NCBI RefSeq assembly: GCF_937616625.2
Contig: NC_065576.1
Span: forward strand, 24,474,628-24,538,627
Source of the DNA: Mercurialis annua
Taxonomy: Eukaryota > Streptophyta > Magnoliopsida > Malpighiales > Euphorbiaceae
Reading direction: 5' to 3'
DNA length: 64,000 nucleotides
This document shows positions 12,301 through 25,948 of this stretch, piece by piece; position 1 is the first letter of the stretch, and each line of letters begins with the position of its first letter. Position numbers and translations under genes: made by a program. The notes beneath the pieces were generated by a model. It was not told where the DNA came from. It saw nothing but the letters and a program-made list of their open reading frames with translations, and ran no database searches.

Positions 12301-14149
12301 TATTACGCAAAGTGTGCGTTAAAAGTGACACTAGATTAGTATGTCGCGTCACAAGTCTCTTTAATGTTTCGTTTTGATTATCTAAGCATGGTTAGGTTAT
12401 ATTTCATGCAAAGTGTGCGTGAATAGGGACACTATATAAGTATGTCACATCACAAGTCTTATTAAAACATCGTTCCGATTACCATGATTATCTCGCGTCA
12501 CAAGTCTCTTTAACACGTCGTTCCGATTACCTCTAAGCATGGTTATATTACGCAAAGTGTCCTTGAAAAGTGACGTTAGATCAGTATGTCGCGTGTCAAG
12601 TCTCCATCGCGTCGTTCCGATTTCCTATGCATGGTCAAGTTATATTACGCAAAATGTGCGTGAAAAGTGAAACTAGATTAGTATGGGCGTCTCAAGTCTG
12701 TGTAACGCGTCGTTCCGATTTCCTCAGCATGGTTAGGTTATATTACGCAAAGTGTGCGTACAAAGTGACGCTAGATTAATATGGCGCGTCTAATGTCTTT
12801 TTAACCCATCGTTCCGATTACCTAAGCATGGTTAGGTTATATTACGCAAAGTGTGCGTGAAAAATGACAATAGATTAGTATGTCATGTCTTAAGTGCATT
12901 TAACGTGTCGTTCCAATTACTTAAGCATGGTTAGGTAATATTACGTAAAGTGTGCGTGAAAAATGACAATGGATTAGTATGTCGCATCTTAGGTTACATT
13001 GTTAGGTTATATTATTCAATGTGTACGTGAAAAGTGACGCTAGAATAGTATATCAGGTCTCAAGTCTTTTTAACGCGTCGTTTTGATTACCATGCTTATG
13101 TCGCGTCACAAGTCTCTCTAACGGGTCATTCCGATTACATAAGAATGTTTAGGTTATATTACGCACAGTGTGCATGAAAAGTAACAATAGATTAGTATGT
13201 CGCTTCTCAAGTCTCTTTAACGCGTCGTTCCGACTACTCAAGAATGGTTAGGTTATATTACGCAAAGTGTGCGAGAAAAGTAATGCTAGATTAGTATGTC
13301 GCCTCTCAAGTCTCTTTAACGTGTCATTCTGATTACCTAAGCATGGTTAGGTTATATTACGCAAGGTGTGCGTGAAAGGTGACGCTAGATTAGAATGTCC
13401 CGTCTCAAGGCTCTTTTATGCGTCGTTCCGGTTTCCTAAGCATGGTCAGGTTATATTATGCAAAGTGTGAGTGAAAAGTGAAACTAGATAAGTATGGCCG
13501 TCTCAAGTCTCTCTAACACGTCATTCCGATTTCCTAAGCATGGTTACGTTATATTACGCAAAGTGTGCGTACAAAGTGACGCTAGGTTAATATGGCGCGT
13601 CTAAAGTCTTTTTAACGCGTCTTTTTGATTACCATGCTTATGTCGCGTCAGAAGTCTCTCTAACACATCATTCCGATTACCTAAGCATGGTTAGGTTTTA
13701 TTACCCAAAGTGTGCGTGAAAAATGACAATAGATTAGTATGTCGCTTCTCAAGTCCATTTAACGCGTCGTTCCGATTACTTAAGCATGGTTAGGTAATAT
13801 TACGCAATGTGTGCGTGAAAAATGACAATAGTATGTCGCGTCTTAGGTCAATCTAACTCGTCGTTCCAATTACCTAAGCATGGTTAGGTTATATTATGCA
13901 ATGTGTACGTGAAAATTGACACTAGATTAGTATATCGCGTCTCAAGTCTCTTTAACGCGTCGTTTTGATTAACATGCTTATGTGGCGTCTTAAGTCTCTC
14001 TAACGGGTCGTTCCGATTACCTAAGAATGGTTAGGTTATATTACATAAAGCGTGCGTGAAAAGTAACAATAGATTAGTATGTCTCGTCTCAAGTCTCTTT
14101 AACGCGTCGTTCCGATTACCCAAGAATGGTTAGGTTATATTACGCAAAG

Positions 14150-17100
14150 TGTGCGAGAAAAGTAATGCTAGATTAGTATGTCGCATCTCCAGTCTCTTTA
14201 ACCCATCGTTTCGATTACCTAAGCATTGTTACGTTATATTACGCAAGGTGTGCGTGAAAGGTGACGCTAGATTAGTATGTCGCGTCTCAAGGCTCTTTAA
14301 TACGTCGTTCCGATACCTAATCATGGTTGTTATATTATACAAAGTTTGCGTGAAAAGTGATGCTAGATTAGTATGTCGCGTCTCAAGTATCCTTAACGCG
14401 TCGTTTCGATTACCATGCTTATGTCGCATCACAAGTCTCTCTAACGCGTCGTTCCGATTACCTTAAGCATGGTTAGGTTATAGTACGCAAAGTGTGCGTG
14501 AAAAGTAACAATAGATTAGTATGTCGCGTCTCAAGTCTCTTTAACGCATCGTTATGATTACCTAAGCATGGTTAGGTTATATTACGCAAAGTGTGCGTGA
14601 AAAGTGACTAGATTAGTATGTCGCATCTCAAGTCTATTTAACGCGTCGTTCCGATTACCTAAGCATGGTTAGGTTATATTACGCAAAGGGTGCGTGAAAA
14701 GTGATGCTAGATTAGTATGTCGCGTCTCAAATCTCTTTAACGCGTTGTTCCGATTACCTAAGCATTGTTAGGTTATTTACGCAAAGCGTGTGTCAAAAGT
14801 GACGCTAGATTAGTATGTCGCGTCTTAAGTCTGTTTAACGCGTCATTCCGATTACCTAAGCATGGTTAAGTTAGATTAAGCAATGTGTGCGTGAAAAGTG
14901 ACGCTAGATTAGTGTGTCGCGTCTCAAGTCTCTTTAACACGTCGTTCCGATTACCTAAGCATGGTTGCGTTATATTACGCGAAGTGTGCGTAAAAAGTGA
15001 CGCTAAATTAGTATGGCGCCTCTCAAGTCTCTTTAACGCGTCGTTTCAATTACCATGCTTATGTCGCGTCACAAGTCTCTTTAACGCGTTGTTCCGGTCA
15101 CCTAAGAATGGTTAGGTTATATTACGCAAAGTGTGCATAAAAAATGACTATGAATTAGTATGTCGCATCTCGAGTCTATTTAGGCGTCGTTCAGATTACT
15201 TAAGCATGGTTAGGTTGTGCGTGAAAAAAGACAATAGATAAGTATGTCGCGTCTAAGTCTATCTAACGCGTCGTTCTGATTACCTAAGCCTTGTTAGGTT
15301 ATTTTACGCAAGGTGAGCGTGAAAAGTGACGCTAGATTAGTATGTCGTGTCTTAAGTCTCTTTAGCGTATCATTTTGACTACCATGCTTAGGTCGCGTCA
15401 CACGTCTCTCTAACGCGTCGTTCCGTTTACTTAAGCAGGGTTAGGTTATAATACGCAAAGTGACGCTAGAATAGTATGTCCAATCTCAAGTCTCTCTAAC
15501 GCATCGTTTCAATTATCTAAGCATGGTTAGGTTATATTACACAAAGTGTGTGTTAGGATGATTCGTCTCAAGTCTGTTTAAAGCGCCGTTTCGATTACCA
15601 TGCTTATCTCGCGTCACAAGTCTCTTTAACGCGTTGTTCCAATTACCTATGCATGGTTAGGTTATATTACGCAAAGTTTGCGTGAAAAGTGACGTTAAAT
15701 CAGTAGGTCGCGTCTAATGTCTCTCTAACGCGTCGTTTCAATTTCCTAAGCATGGTTAGGTTATATTACGTAAAGTGTGCGTGAAAAGTGACACTGGAGT
15801 ATAGTATGTCGTGTCTCAAGTCTCTCTAATGCGTCGTTCTGATTTCCTAAGCATTGTTAGGTTATATTACGCAAGGTGTGCGTAAAACGTGACGCTAGAT
15901 TAATATGGCGCGTCTCAAGTCTTTTTACCGCGTCGTTTCGATTACCATGCTTATGTCGCATCACAAGTCTCTCAAACGCGTCGTTCCGATTACCAAAGTG
16001 TGTGTGAAAAATGACAATAGATTAGTATGTCGCGACTCAAGTCCATTTAAAGAGTCGTTCCAATTACTTAAGCATGGTTAGGTTATATTACGCAAAGTTT
16101 GCGTGAAAAGTGACAATAGAATGTATGTCGCGACTTTAGTCTATCTAACTCGTCGTTCCGATTACCTTAGCATGGTTAGGTTATATTATGCAATGTATAC
16201 GTGAAAAGTGATGCTAGATTAGTATGTCGCGTCGCAAGTCTCTTTAACGCGTTGTTTTGATTACCATGCTTATGTCGTGTCACAAGTCTCTCTAATGGGT
16301 CGTTCCGATTACCTAAGAATGGTTAGGTTATGTTACGCATAGTGTGCGTGAAAATTAACAATTGATTAGTATGTCGCGTCTCAAGTCTCTTTAACGCATC
16401 GTTCCGATTATCCAAGCATGGTTAGGTTATATTACGCAAGGTGTGCGTGAAAGGTTACGCTAGATTAGTATGTCGCGTCTCAAGGCTCTTTAATGCGTCG
16501 TTCCGATACCTAATCATGGTTGTTATATTATGCAAAGTTTGCATGAAAAGTGACGCTAGATTAGTATGTCGCGTCTCAAGTATCCTTAACGCGTCGTTTC
16601 GATTACCATGCTTATATCGCGTCACAAGTCTCTCTAACGCGTCGTTCCAATTACCTTAAGCATGGTTAGGTTATAGTACGCAAAGTGTGCGTGAAAAGTA
16701 ACAATAGATTAGTATGTGGCGTCTCAAGTCTCTTTAGCGCATCGTTACGATTGCCTAAGCATGGTTTGGTTATATTACGCAAAGTGTGCGTGAAAAGTGA
16801 CTAAATTAGTATGTCCCATCTCAAGTCTATTTAACGCGTCGTTCCGATTACCTAAGCATGGTTAGGTTATATTACGCAAAGGGTGCGTGAAAAGTGACGC
16901 TAGATTAATATGTCGCGTCTCAAATCTCTTTAACGCGTTGTTCCGATTACCTAAGCATTGTTAGGTTATTTACGCAAAGCGTGTGTTAAAAGTGACGCTT
17001 GATTAGTATGTCGCATCTCAAGTCTGTTTAACGCGTCATTCCAATTACCTAAGCATGGTTAAGTTAGATTAAGCAAAGTGTGCGTGAAAAGTGACGCTAG

Positions 17101-18300
17101 ATTAGTGTGTCGCGTCTCAAGTCTCTTTAACGCGTCGTTCCGATTACCTAAGCATGGTTGGGTTATATTACGCAAAGTGTGCGTAAAAAGCTACGCTAGA
17201 TTAGTATGGCGCGTCTCAAGTCTCTTTAACGCGTCGTTTCGATTACCATGCTTATGTCGCCTCATAAGTCTCTTTAACGCGTTGTTCCGATTACCTAAGC
17301 ATGGTTAGGTTATATTAGGCAAATTGTGCATAAAAAATGACAAGAGATTATTACACGTCGTTCCGATTACCTAAGCATGGTTAGGTTATATTACGCAAAG
17401 TGTGCGTGAGAAATGACAATAGATTAATATGTCGTGTCTTTAGTCTATCTAACGCGTTGTTCCGATTACCTATGCATGGTTAGGCTATATTACGCTAGGT
17501 GTGCGTGAAAAGAGAGGCTAAATTAATATGTCGCGTCTCAAGGCTCATTAATGCGTCCTTCCGATTACCTAACCATGGTTAGGTTATACTATGCAAAGTT
17601 TGCGTAACAAGTGACGCTAGATTAGTATGTCGTGTAACAAGTCTCTTAAACACATCGTTTAGATTACCATGCTTAGGTCACGTCACACGTCTCTCTAAGG
17701 CGTCGTTCCGATTACCTAAGCATGGTTAGGATAAATTACCCAAAGTGTGCGTGAAAAGTGACGCTAGAATAGTATGTCCAGTCTCAATTCTCATTGACGC
17801 GTCGTTTCAATTATCTAAGCATGGTTAGGTTGTAATACGCAAAGTGTACTTAAAAGGTGACGCTAGATTAGTATGATTCGTCTCAAGTCTCTTTAAAGTG
17901 TCGTTTCGATTAACATGCTTATCTCACCTCACAAGTCTCTTTAACGCGTTGTTCTGATTACATAATCATGGTTAGTTAGGTTATATTACGCAAAGTGTGC
18001 GTGAAAAGTGACGTTAGATGAGTATGTCGCGTCTCAAGTCTTTCTAACATGTCGTTTCAATTTCCTAAGCATGGTTAGGTTATATTACGCAAAATATACG
18101 TGAAAAGTGACGCTAGATTTGTATGGCGCGTCTCAAATTTCTTAAACGCGTCGTTTCGATTACCATGCTTATGTCGCGTCACAAGCCTCATAAACACGTT
18201 GTTCCGATTACCAAATACGCAAAGTGTGCGTAAAAAATAACAATTGATTAGTATGTCGCGTCTCAAGTCTATTTACGCGTCGTTCCGATTAGCTAAGCAT
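14150..18300 (+). repeat. Two copies of a 2193-bp intermediate repeat
   Basis: Two consecutive segments share the same succession of variant monomers at a constant offset of 2193 bp: 14261 with 16454, and 14885 with 17078. A diagnostic unit is CGATACCTAATCATGG followed by TTGTTATATTAT, where the monomer lacks part of its GGTTAGGTTATATTACG segment. Both segments carry it. A related pattern near 4.5-4.8 kb lies one block period upstream. This is a repeat level between monomer and 12-kb block. Confidence 0.75.
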
Positions 18301-21249
18301 GGTTAGGTTATATAACGCAGAGTATGTTTCAAAAGTTTTGCTAGTTTAGTATGTCGCGTCTCAAGTCTCTTTAATGCATTGTTCCGATTACCTAACAATG
18401 GTTAGGTTATATAACGCAAAGGATGAGTTAATAGTGACACTAGATTAGTATGTCACGTCACAAGTCTCTTTGACGCGTCATTCTGATTACCTAACAATTG
18501 TTAGGTTATTTTAGGTAAAGTGTGCGTGAAAAGAGACGCTATATAAGTATGTCGCATCACAAGTCTCTTTAACGCGTCGTTCCGTTTATCTAAGCACGGT
18601 TAGGTTATATTACACTAAGTGTGCGTTAAAAGTGACTAGATTAATATGTCGCGTTACAAGTCTCTTTAACGCGTCGTTCTGATTACCTAACAATGGTGTG
18701 GTTATATTACGTAGTGTGCATGAAAAGTGACGCTATATAAGTATGTCTCGTCACAAGTCTCTTTAACTCGTCGTTCCGATTACCTAAGCTTGTTTAGGTT
18801 GTATTAAGCAAAGTGTGCGTGAAAAGTGACGCTATATAAGTAAGTCGCGTAACAACTCTCTTTAACGCGTCGTTCCGATTACCTAAGCATGGTTAGGTTA
18901 CATTATACAAAGTGTGCGTTAAAAGTAAGGATAGATTAGTATATTGCATCACAAGTGTCATTAACGGGTTTGCCGATTACCTATGCATGGTTAGGTTATA
19001 TTATACAAATTGTGCGTGAAAAGTGACGCTATATAAGTATGTCGCTTCAGAAGTCTCTTCAACGCGTCGTTCCAATTACCTATGCATGTTAGTTTATATT
19101 ACGCAAGTGTGCGTTAAAAGTAACGCTATAAGTATGTTGCGTCTTAAATCTCTTTAACGCGTCGTTCCGATTACCTAAGCATGGTTCGGTTATGTTACAC
19201 AAAGTGTGGGTTAAAAGTGACGCTAGTTTAGTATGTCGTGTCTAATGTCTCTTTAACGCGTCGTTCCAAATACCTAAGCATGGCTAGGTTATATTACACT
19301 AAATGTGCATTAATTGTGATACTAGATACAAGTCTCTTTAACTCGTCGTTCCGATTACCTATGCATGGTTAGGTTATATTACGCGAAGTGTGCGGTAGAT
19401 AAGTATGTCACGTCACAAGTCTCTTTAATGCGACGTTCCGATTAGCTATAAGCATGGTTAGGCTATAATACGCAAAGTGGGCGTTAAAAGTGACGCTAGA
19501 TTATTATGTCGCGTCAAAAGTCTCTTTAACTCTCTGTTCCGATTACCTATGCATGTCTAGTTTATATTACGCAAAGTGTGCGTGAAAAGTGAATTTAGAT
19601 TACTATGTCCCGTCTCAAGTCTATTCAACGAGTCGTTTCGATTACCTAGGCATGGTTAGGTTATATAACGCAAAGTGTGAGTTAAAAGCGGCGGTAAATT
19701 AGTAGTATGTTGCGTCTCAAATCTCTTTAACGTGTCATTCCAATTTCCTAAGCGTGGTTAGGTTATATTACGCAATGTCTGCGTGAAAAGTGATGCTAAA
19801 TTAGTAGTATGTCGCGTCTCAAGTCTCTTTAACGTGTCTTTCCGATTACCTAAGCGTGGTTAGGTTATATGACCCAAAATGTGCGTTTAAAGTGACGCTA
19901 GATTAGTATGTCGCGTCACAAGTCTTTTTAACGCGTCGTTCCGACCTAACAATGGTTAGATTATATTACGTAAACTGTGCGTGAAAAGTGACGCTATATA
20001 AGTATGTCGCATCACAAGTCTTTTTAACACGTCGTTCCGATTACCTAAGCATGGTTAGGTTATATTACGCAAAGTGTGCGTAATAAGTGACGCTATATTA
20101 GTATGTCACGTCTCAAGTCTCTTTAACGCGTCGTTCTGATTGCCTAAGCTTGTGTGTTAAAAGTGTCGCTAAATTAGTATATCGTGTCTCAAGTCTCTTT
20201 GTCGCATCGTTCTGATTACCTAAGCATTGTTTGGTTATATTGCACGAAGGGTGCATGAAAAGTGACGCAATAAAAGTATATCGCGTCACAAGTCTCTTTA
20301 ATGCTTCGTTCCAATTACCTATGCATGGTTAGGTTATATTACACAAAGTGTGCGTTAAAAGTGACACTATATAAGTATGTTGCGTCTTAAGTCTCTTAGT
20401 ATATCGCGTCTCAAGTCTCTTTGACGAGTCGTTGTGATTACCTAAGTATAGTTCGGTTATATTACGCAAAGTGTGCGTTAAAAGTGATGCTAGATTAGTA
20501 TGTCGTGTCTCAAGTCTCTTTAACGTGTCGTTCCGATTACCTAACCATGGTTAGGTTATATTACGCTAAGTGTGCGTTAATTGTGACGCAAGATACAAGT
20601 CTCTTTAATGCGTCCTTCCGATTACCTAAGCATGGTTAAGTTATATTACGCAAAGTGTGCGTGAAAAGTGATGCTAGATAAGTATGTCGCGCACAAGTCT
20701 CTTTAACACGTCGTTCTGAATACCAAAGCATGGTTAGGCTATATTACGCAAAGTGTGCGTTAAAAGTGACGCTCGATTATTATGTCGCATCACAAGTCTC
20801 TTTAACGCGCCGTTTTGATAAGCTATGCATGGTTAGGTTATAATACGCAAAGTGTGCGTGAAAAGTGACTTTATATTGCTATGTCCCATCACAAGTCTAT
20901 TCAACGAGTTGTTCCGATTACCTAGTCATGGTTAGGTTATATAACGCAAAGTGTGCATTAAAAGTGACACTAGATTAGTATGTCGCGTCACAAGTCTTTT
21001 TAACGCACCGTTCTGACCATACAATGGTTAGGTTATATTACATAAAGTGTGTTTGAAAAGTGACGCTAGATAAGTATGTCACATCACAAGTCTTTTCAAC
21101 ACGTCGTTCCGATTACCTAACATGGTTAGGTTATATTACGCAAAGTATGCGCTATAAGTGACGCTAGATTAGTATGTCGCTTCTCAAGTTTCTTTAACGC
21201 GTCGTTCCGATTACCTAACATGGTTAGGTTATGTAACGCAAAGTGTGTT

Positions 21250-23581
21250 TTAAAAGTGTCACTAGATTAGTATGTCGCGTCTCAATTCTCTTTGTTGCAT
21301 CATTCTGATTACCTTAAGCATGATTAGCTAATTTTACGCGAAGGTTGCGTTAAAAAGTGACACTTGATTAGTATATCGGGTCATTAGTCTCTTTAACTCG
21401 TCGTTCTGGTTACCTAACAGTGGTTGGGTTATTTTACGTAAAGTGTGCGTGAAAAGTGACGCAATATAAGTATGTCGCATCACAAGTCTCTTTAACGCTT
21501 CGTTTCGATTATCTAAGCATGGTTAGGTTATATTACACTAAGTGTGCGCTAAAAATGACGCTAGATTAATATGTCGCGATACAAGTCTCTTTAACGCGTC
21601 GTTCTGATTAACTAACAATGGTTTGATTATATTACACAAAGTTTGCGTGAAAAGTGACGCATAAGTATGTCTTGTCACAAGTCTCTTTAACGCGTTGTTC
21701 TGATTACCTAAGCATGGTTAGGTTATATTACGCAAAGTGTGCGTGAAAAGTGACGCTATATAAGTATGTTGCGACACAAGTCTCTTTAACGCGTCGTTCC
21801 GATTACCAAAGCATGGTCAGGTTATATTACGCGAAGTGTGCGTTAAAAGTGAGGCTAGATTAGTATGTCGCGTCACAAGTCTCATTAACGCTTATGCATG
21901 GTTAGGTTATATTTTGCAAAGTGAGCGTGAAAAGGGACGCTATATAAGTATGTCGCGTCACAAGTCTCTTTAAGGCGTCGTTCCAATTACCTATGCATTA
22001 TTAGGTTATATTACGCAAAGTGTGCGTTAAAAGTGACGCTATATAAGTATGTCGCGTCTTAAGTCTCTTTAACGCGTCTTTTCTATTACCTAAGCATGGT
22101 TCGGTTATATTACGCAAATTGTGTGTTAAAAGTGATGCTAGATTTGTATGTCGCGTCTCAAGTCTCTTTAACGGCTTGTTCTGATTACCTATTGTTTGGT
22201 TATATTACGCTAAGTTTGCGTGAAAAGTGACGCTATATAATGTCGCGTCACAAGTCTCTTTAACGCGTTGTTCCGATTAGCTAAGCATGGTTAGGCTATA
22301 TTATGCAAAGTGTGCGTGAAAAGTGACGCTATATAAGTATGTCGCGACACAAGTCTCTTTAACGCGTCGTCCCGATTACCAAAGCATGGTTAGGTTATAT
22401 TACGCAAATTGTGCGTTAAAAGTGTCACTAGATTAGTATGTCGCGTCTCAAGTCTCTTTATTGCATCATTCTGATTACCTTAAGCATGGTTAGGTTATTT
22501 TACGCGAAGGGTGCGTTAAAAAGTGACACTAGATTAGTATATCGGGTCATAAGTCTCTTTAACTCGTCGTTCTGATTACCTAACAGTTGTTGGGTTATTT
22601 TACATAAAGTGTGCGTGAAAAGTGACGCCATATAAGTATGTCGCATCACAAGTCTCTTAATCGCTTCGTTTCGATTATCTAAGCATGGTTAGGTTATATT
22701 ACGCTAAGTGTGCGTTAAAAATGACGCTAGATTAATATGTCGCGACACAAGTCTCTTTAACGCGTCGTTCTGATTAACTAACATTGGTTTGGTTATATTA
22801 CACAAAGTTTGCGTGAAAAGTGACGCATATGTATGTCTTGTCACAAGTCTCTTTAACGCGTTGTTCCGATTACCTAAGCATGGTTAGGTTATATTACGCA
22901 AAGTGTGCGTGAAAAGTGACGCTTAATAAGTATGTCGCGACACAAGTCTCTTTAACGCGTCGTTCCGATTACCAAAGCATGGTTAGGTTATATTACACGA
23001 AGTGTGGGTTAAAAGTGAGGCTAGATTAGTATGTCGCGTCACAAGTCTCATTAACGCGTATGCATGGTTAGGTTATATTATGCAAAGTGAGCGTGAAAAG
23101 GGACGCTATATAAGTATGTCGCGTCACAAGTCTCTTTAAGGCGTCGTTCCAATTACCTATGCATTATTAGGTTATATTACGCAAAGTGTGCGTTAAAAGT
23201 GACGCAATATAAGTATGTCGCGTCTTAAGTCAATTTAACGCGTCTTTTCTATTACCTAAGCATGGTTCGGTTATATTACGCAAAGTGTGTGTTAAACGTG
23301 ATGCTAGATTAGTATGTCGCGTCTCAAGTCTCTTTAACGGGTTGTTCTGATTACCTATTGTTTGGTTATATTACGCTAAGTTTGCGTGAAAAGTGACGCT
23401 ATATAATGTCGCGTCACAAGTCTCTTTGACGCGTTGTTCCGATTACCTAAGCATGGTTAGGTTATATTACGCAAAGTGTGCGTGAAAGTGATGCTATATA
23501 AGTATGTCGCGACACAAGTCTCTTTAACGCGTCGTTCCGATTACCAAAGCATGGTTAGGTTATATTACGCAAAGTGTGCGT
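21250..23581 (+). repeat. 1166-bp tandem duplication inside the satellite
   Basis: Copy 1 is about 21250-22415 and copy 2 about 22416-23581. Landmarks lie 1166 bp apart, for example CATTCTGATTACCTTAAGCA at 21301 and 22467. Both contain the odd units GTATATCGGGTCAT and TGGTTGGGTTATTTTAC or a close form, a GAGCGTGAAAAGGGACGC unit, and TGATTACCTATTGTTTGG just before a truncated unit. It contributes most of the extra length of block B over block A. Confidence 0.75.
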
Positions 23582-25948
23582 TAAAAGTGAGGCTAGATTA
23601 GTATGTCGCGTCACAAGTCTCATTAACGCGTCGGCCGATTACCTATGCATGGTTAGGTTATATTATGCAAAGTGAGCGTGAAAAGGGACGCTGTATAAGT
23701 ATGTCGCATCACAAGTCTCTTTTAGGCCGACTTCTAATTACCTATGCATTGTTAGGTTATATTACGCAAATTGTGCGTTAAAAGTGACGCTATATAAGTA
23801 TGTCATGTCTTAAGTCTCTTTAACGCGTCGTTTCGATTACCTAAGCATAGTTTGGTTATATTACGCAAAGTGTGCGTTAAAAGTGATGCTAGATTAGTAT
23901 GTCGCGTCTCAAGTCTTTTTAACGGGTTGTTCTGATTACTGAAGCATGGTTAGGTTATATTACGCTAAGTGTGCGCTAAAAGTGACGCTAGATTATTATA
24001 TCGTGTCACAAGTCTCTTTAACGCGTCGTTCCAATTGGCTATGCATGGTTAGATTACATAACGCAAAGTATGCGTTAAAAGTGACGCTAAATTAGTAGTA
24101 TGCCGCGTCACAAGTCTCTTTAACGCATCGTTTTGCATACCTAAGCATGGTTAGGTTATATTACACAAAATGTGCGTGAAAAGTGATGCTAGATTAGTAT
24201 GTCGCTTCTCAAGTCTCTTTAACACGTCGTTCCGAGTACCTAAGTATGGTTAGGTTATATTACGCAAAGTGTGCGTTAAATAGTGACGCTAGATTAGTAT
24301 GTCATGTCACAAGTCTCTTTAACGCGTCGCTCTGATTACCTAACAATGGTTATGTTATATTACGTAAAGTGTGCGTGAAAAGTGACGCTATATAGTACGT
24401 TGCGTCTCAAGTCTCATTAATGCGTCGTTTCGATTACCATGCTTATTTCGCGTCACAAGTAACTCTAATTCGTCGTTCCGGTTACCTATGCATGGTTAGG
24501 TTATAGTAGGCAAAGTGTGCGTGAATGGATCAATAGATTAGTATGTAGCGTCTCAAATCTCTTTAACGCATCGTTCCAATTACCTAAGCATGGCTAGGTT
24601 ATATTACGCGAAGTGTGCGTGAAAAGTGACGCTATATAAGTATGTCGTGTCACAAGAATCTTTAACGCGTCGTTCTGATTACCTAATCATGGCTAGGTTA
24701 TATTACACAAAGTGTGCGGTAAAAATGAGGCTAGATTAGTATGTCGCGTCATAAGTCTCTTAAAAGCGTCGTTCCGATTACTATGAATGGTTAGGTTATA
24801 TTGTGCAAAGTGTACGTGAAATGGGACGCTATATAGTTATATCGTGTCACAAGTCTCTTTAACGCGTCGTTCCAATTACCTATGCATAGTTATGTTATAT
24901 TACGCAAAGTGTGCGTTAAAAGTGACGCTATATATGTCGCGTCTCAATTTTCTTTAACGCGTCATTCCAATTACCTAAGCATGGTTAGGTTATATGCGCG
25001 AGGTGTGCTTGAAAAGTGATGCAATGTAAGTATGTCGCATCACAAGTCTGTGTAATGCGTCGTTCCGATTACCTAAATATGGTTGGGTTATATTAGGAAA
25101 AGTGTGCATTAAAAGTGACACTAGATTAGTATGTCACGTCACAAGTCACTTTAACGCGTCGTTCCGATTATCTATGCATGGTTATGTTATTTTATGCAAA
25201 GTGTGCGTGAATAGGGACGCTATATAAGTATGTCGCATCACAAGTTTTATAATAGCGTCGTTCCGATTACCATGATTACCTCGCGTCACAAGTCTCTTTA
25301 ACGCGTCGTTCCGATTACCTCTAAGCATGATTATATTACGCAAAGTGTCCTTGAAAAGTGACGTTGGATCAGTATGTCGCGTCTCAAGTCTCTCTAACGC
25401 GTCGTTCTGATTTCCTAAGCATGGTCAGGTTATATTACGCAAAATGTGCGTGAAAAGTGAAACTAGATTAGTATGGGCATCTCAAGTCTCTCTAACGCAT
25501 CGTTCCGATTTCCTCAGCATGGTTAGGTTATATTACGCAAAGTGTGCGTACAAAGTGACGCTAGATTGATATGGCGCGTCTAATGTCTTTTTAACGCGTC
25601 GTTCCGATTACTTAAGCATGGTTAGGTTATATTACACAAAGTGTGTGTGAAAAATGACAATAGATTAGTATGTCGCGTCTTAAGTGCATTTAACGCGTCG
25701 TTCTAATTACTTAAGCATGGTTAGGTAATATTGCGCAAAGTGTGCGTGAAAAATGACAATTGATTAGTATGTCGCATCTTAGGTCAATCTAACTCATCGT
25801 TCCGATTACCTAAGCATTGTTAGGCTATATTATGTGTACGTTAAAAGTGACGCTAGATTAGTATATCACGTCTCAAGTCTCTTTAACGCGTCGTTTTGAT
25901 TACCATACTTATGTCGCGTCACAAGTCTCTCTAATGGGTCGTTCCGAT

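Larger units (their letters stand above)
1782..13134 (+). repeat. Higher-order repeat block A (about 11.35 kb)
   Basis: An ordered series of satellite variants that recurs in block B. Landmarks pair as follows: 1789 with 13142 (offset 11353), 3771 with 15558 (11787), 7984 with 19752 (11768), and 11751 with 24528 (12777). The shared variant words include TATGATTCGTCTC, GCGTGGTTAGG with TTAGTAGTATG, and GATCAATAGATTAGTATGTA. The block holds subtype I then subtype II. Offsets grow along the block because of local gains in block B. Limits are set by eye. Confidence 0.75.
13135..25948 (+). repeat. Higher-order repeat block B (about 12.8 kb)
   Basis: Second copy of the block A variant order. It is longer largely because of a local 1166-bp duplication at about 21250-23581. 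It is followed by a third, partial copy beginning near 25949: 13142 pairs with about 25957 and 14153 with 26971 (offset 12818). The pairing is by variant order and rare words read by eye. A dot plot would fix the limits. Confidence 0.75.
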
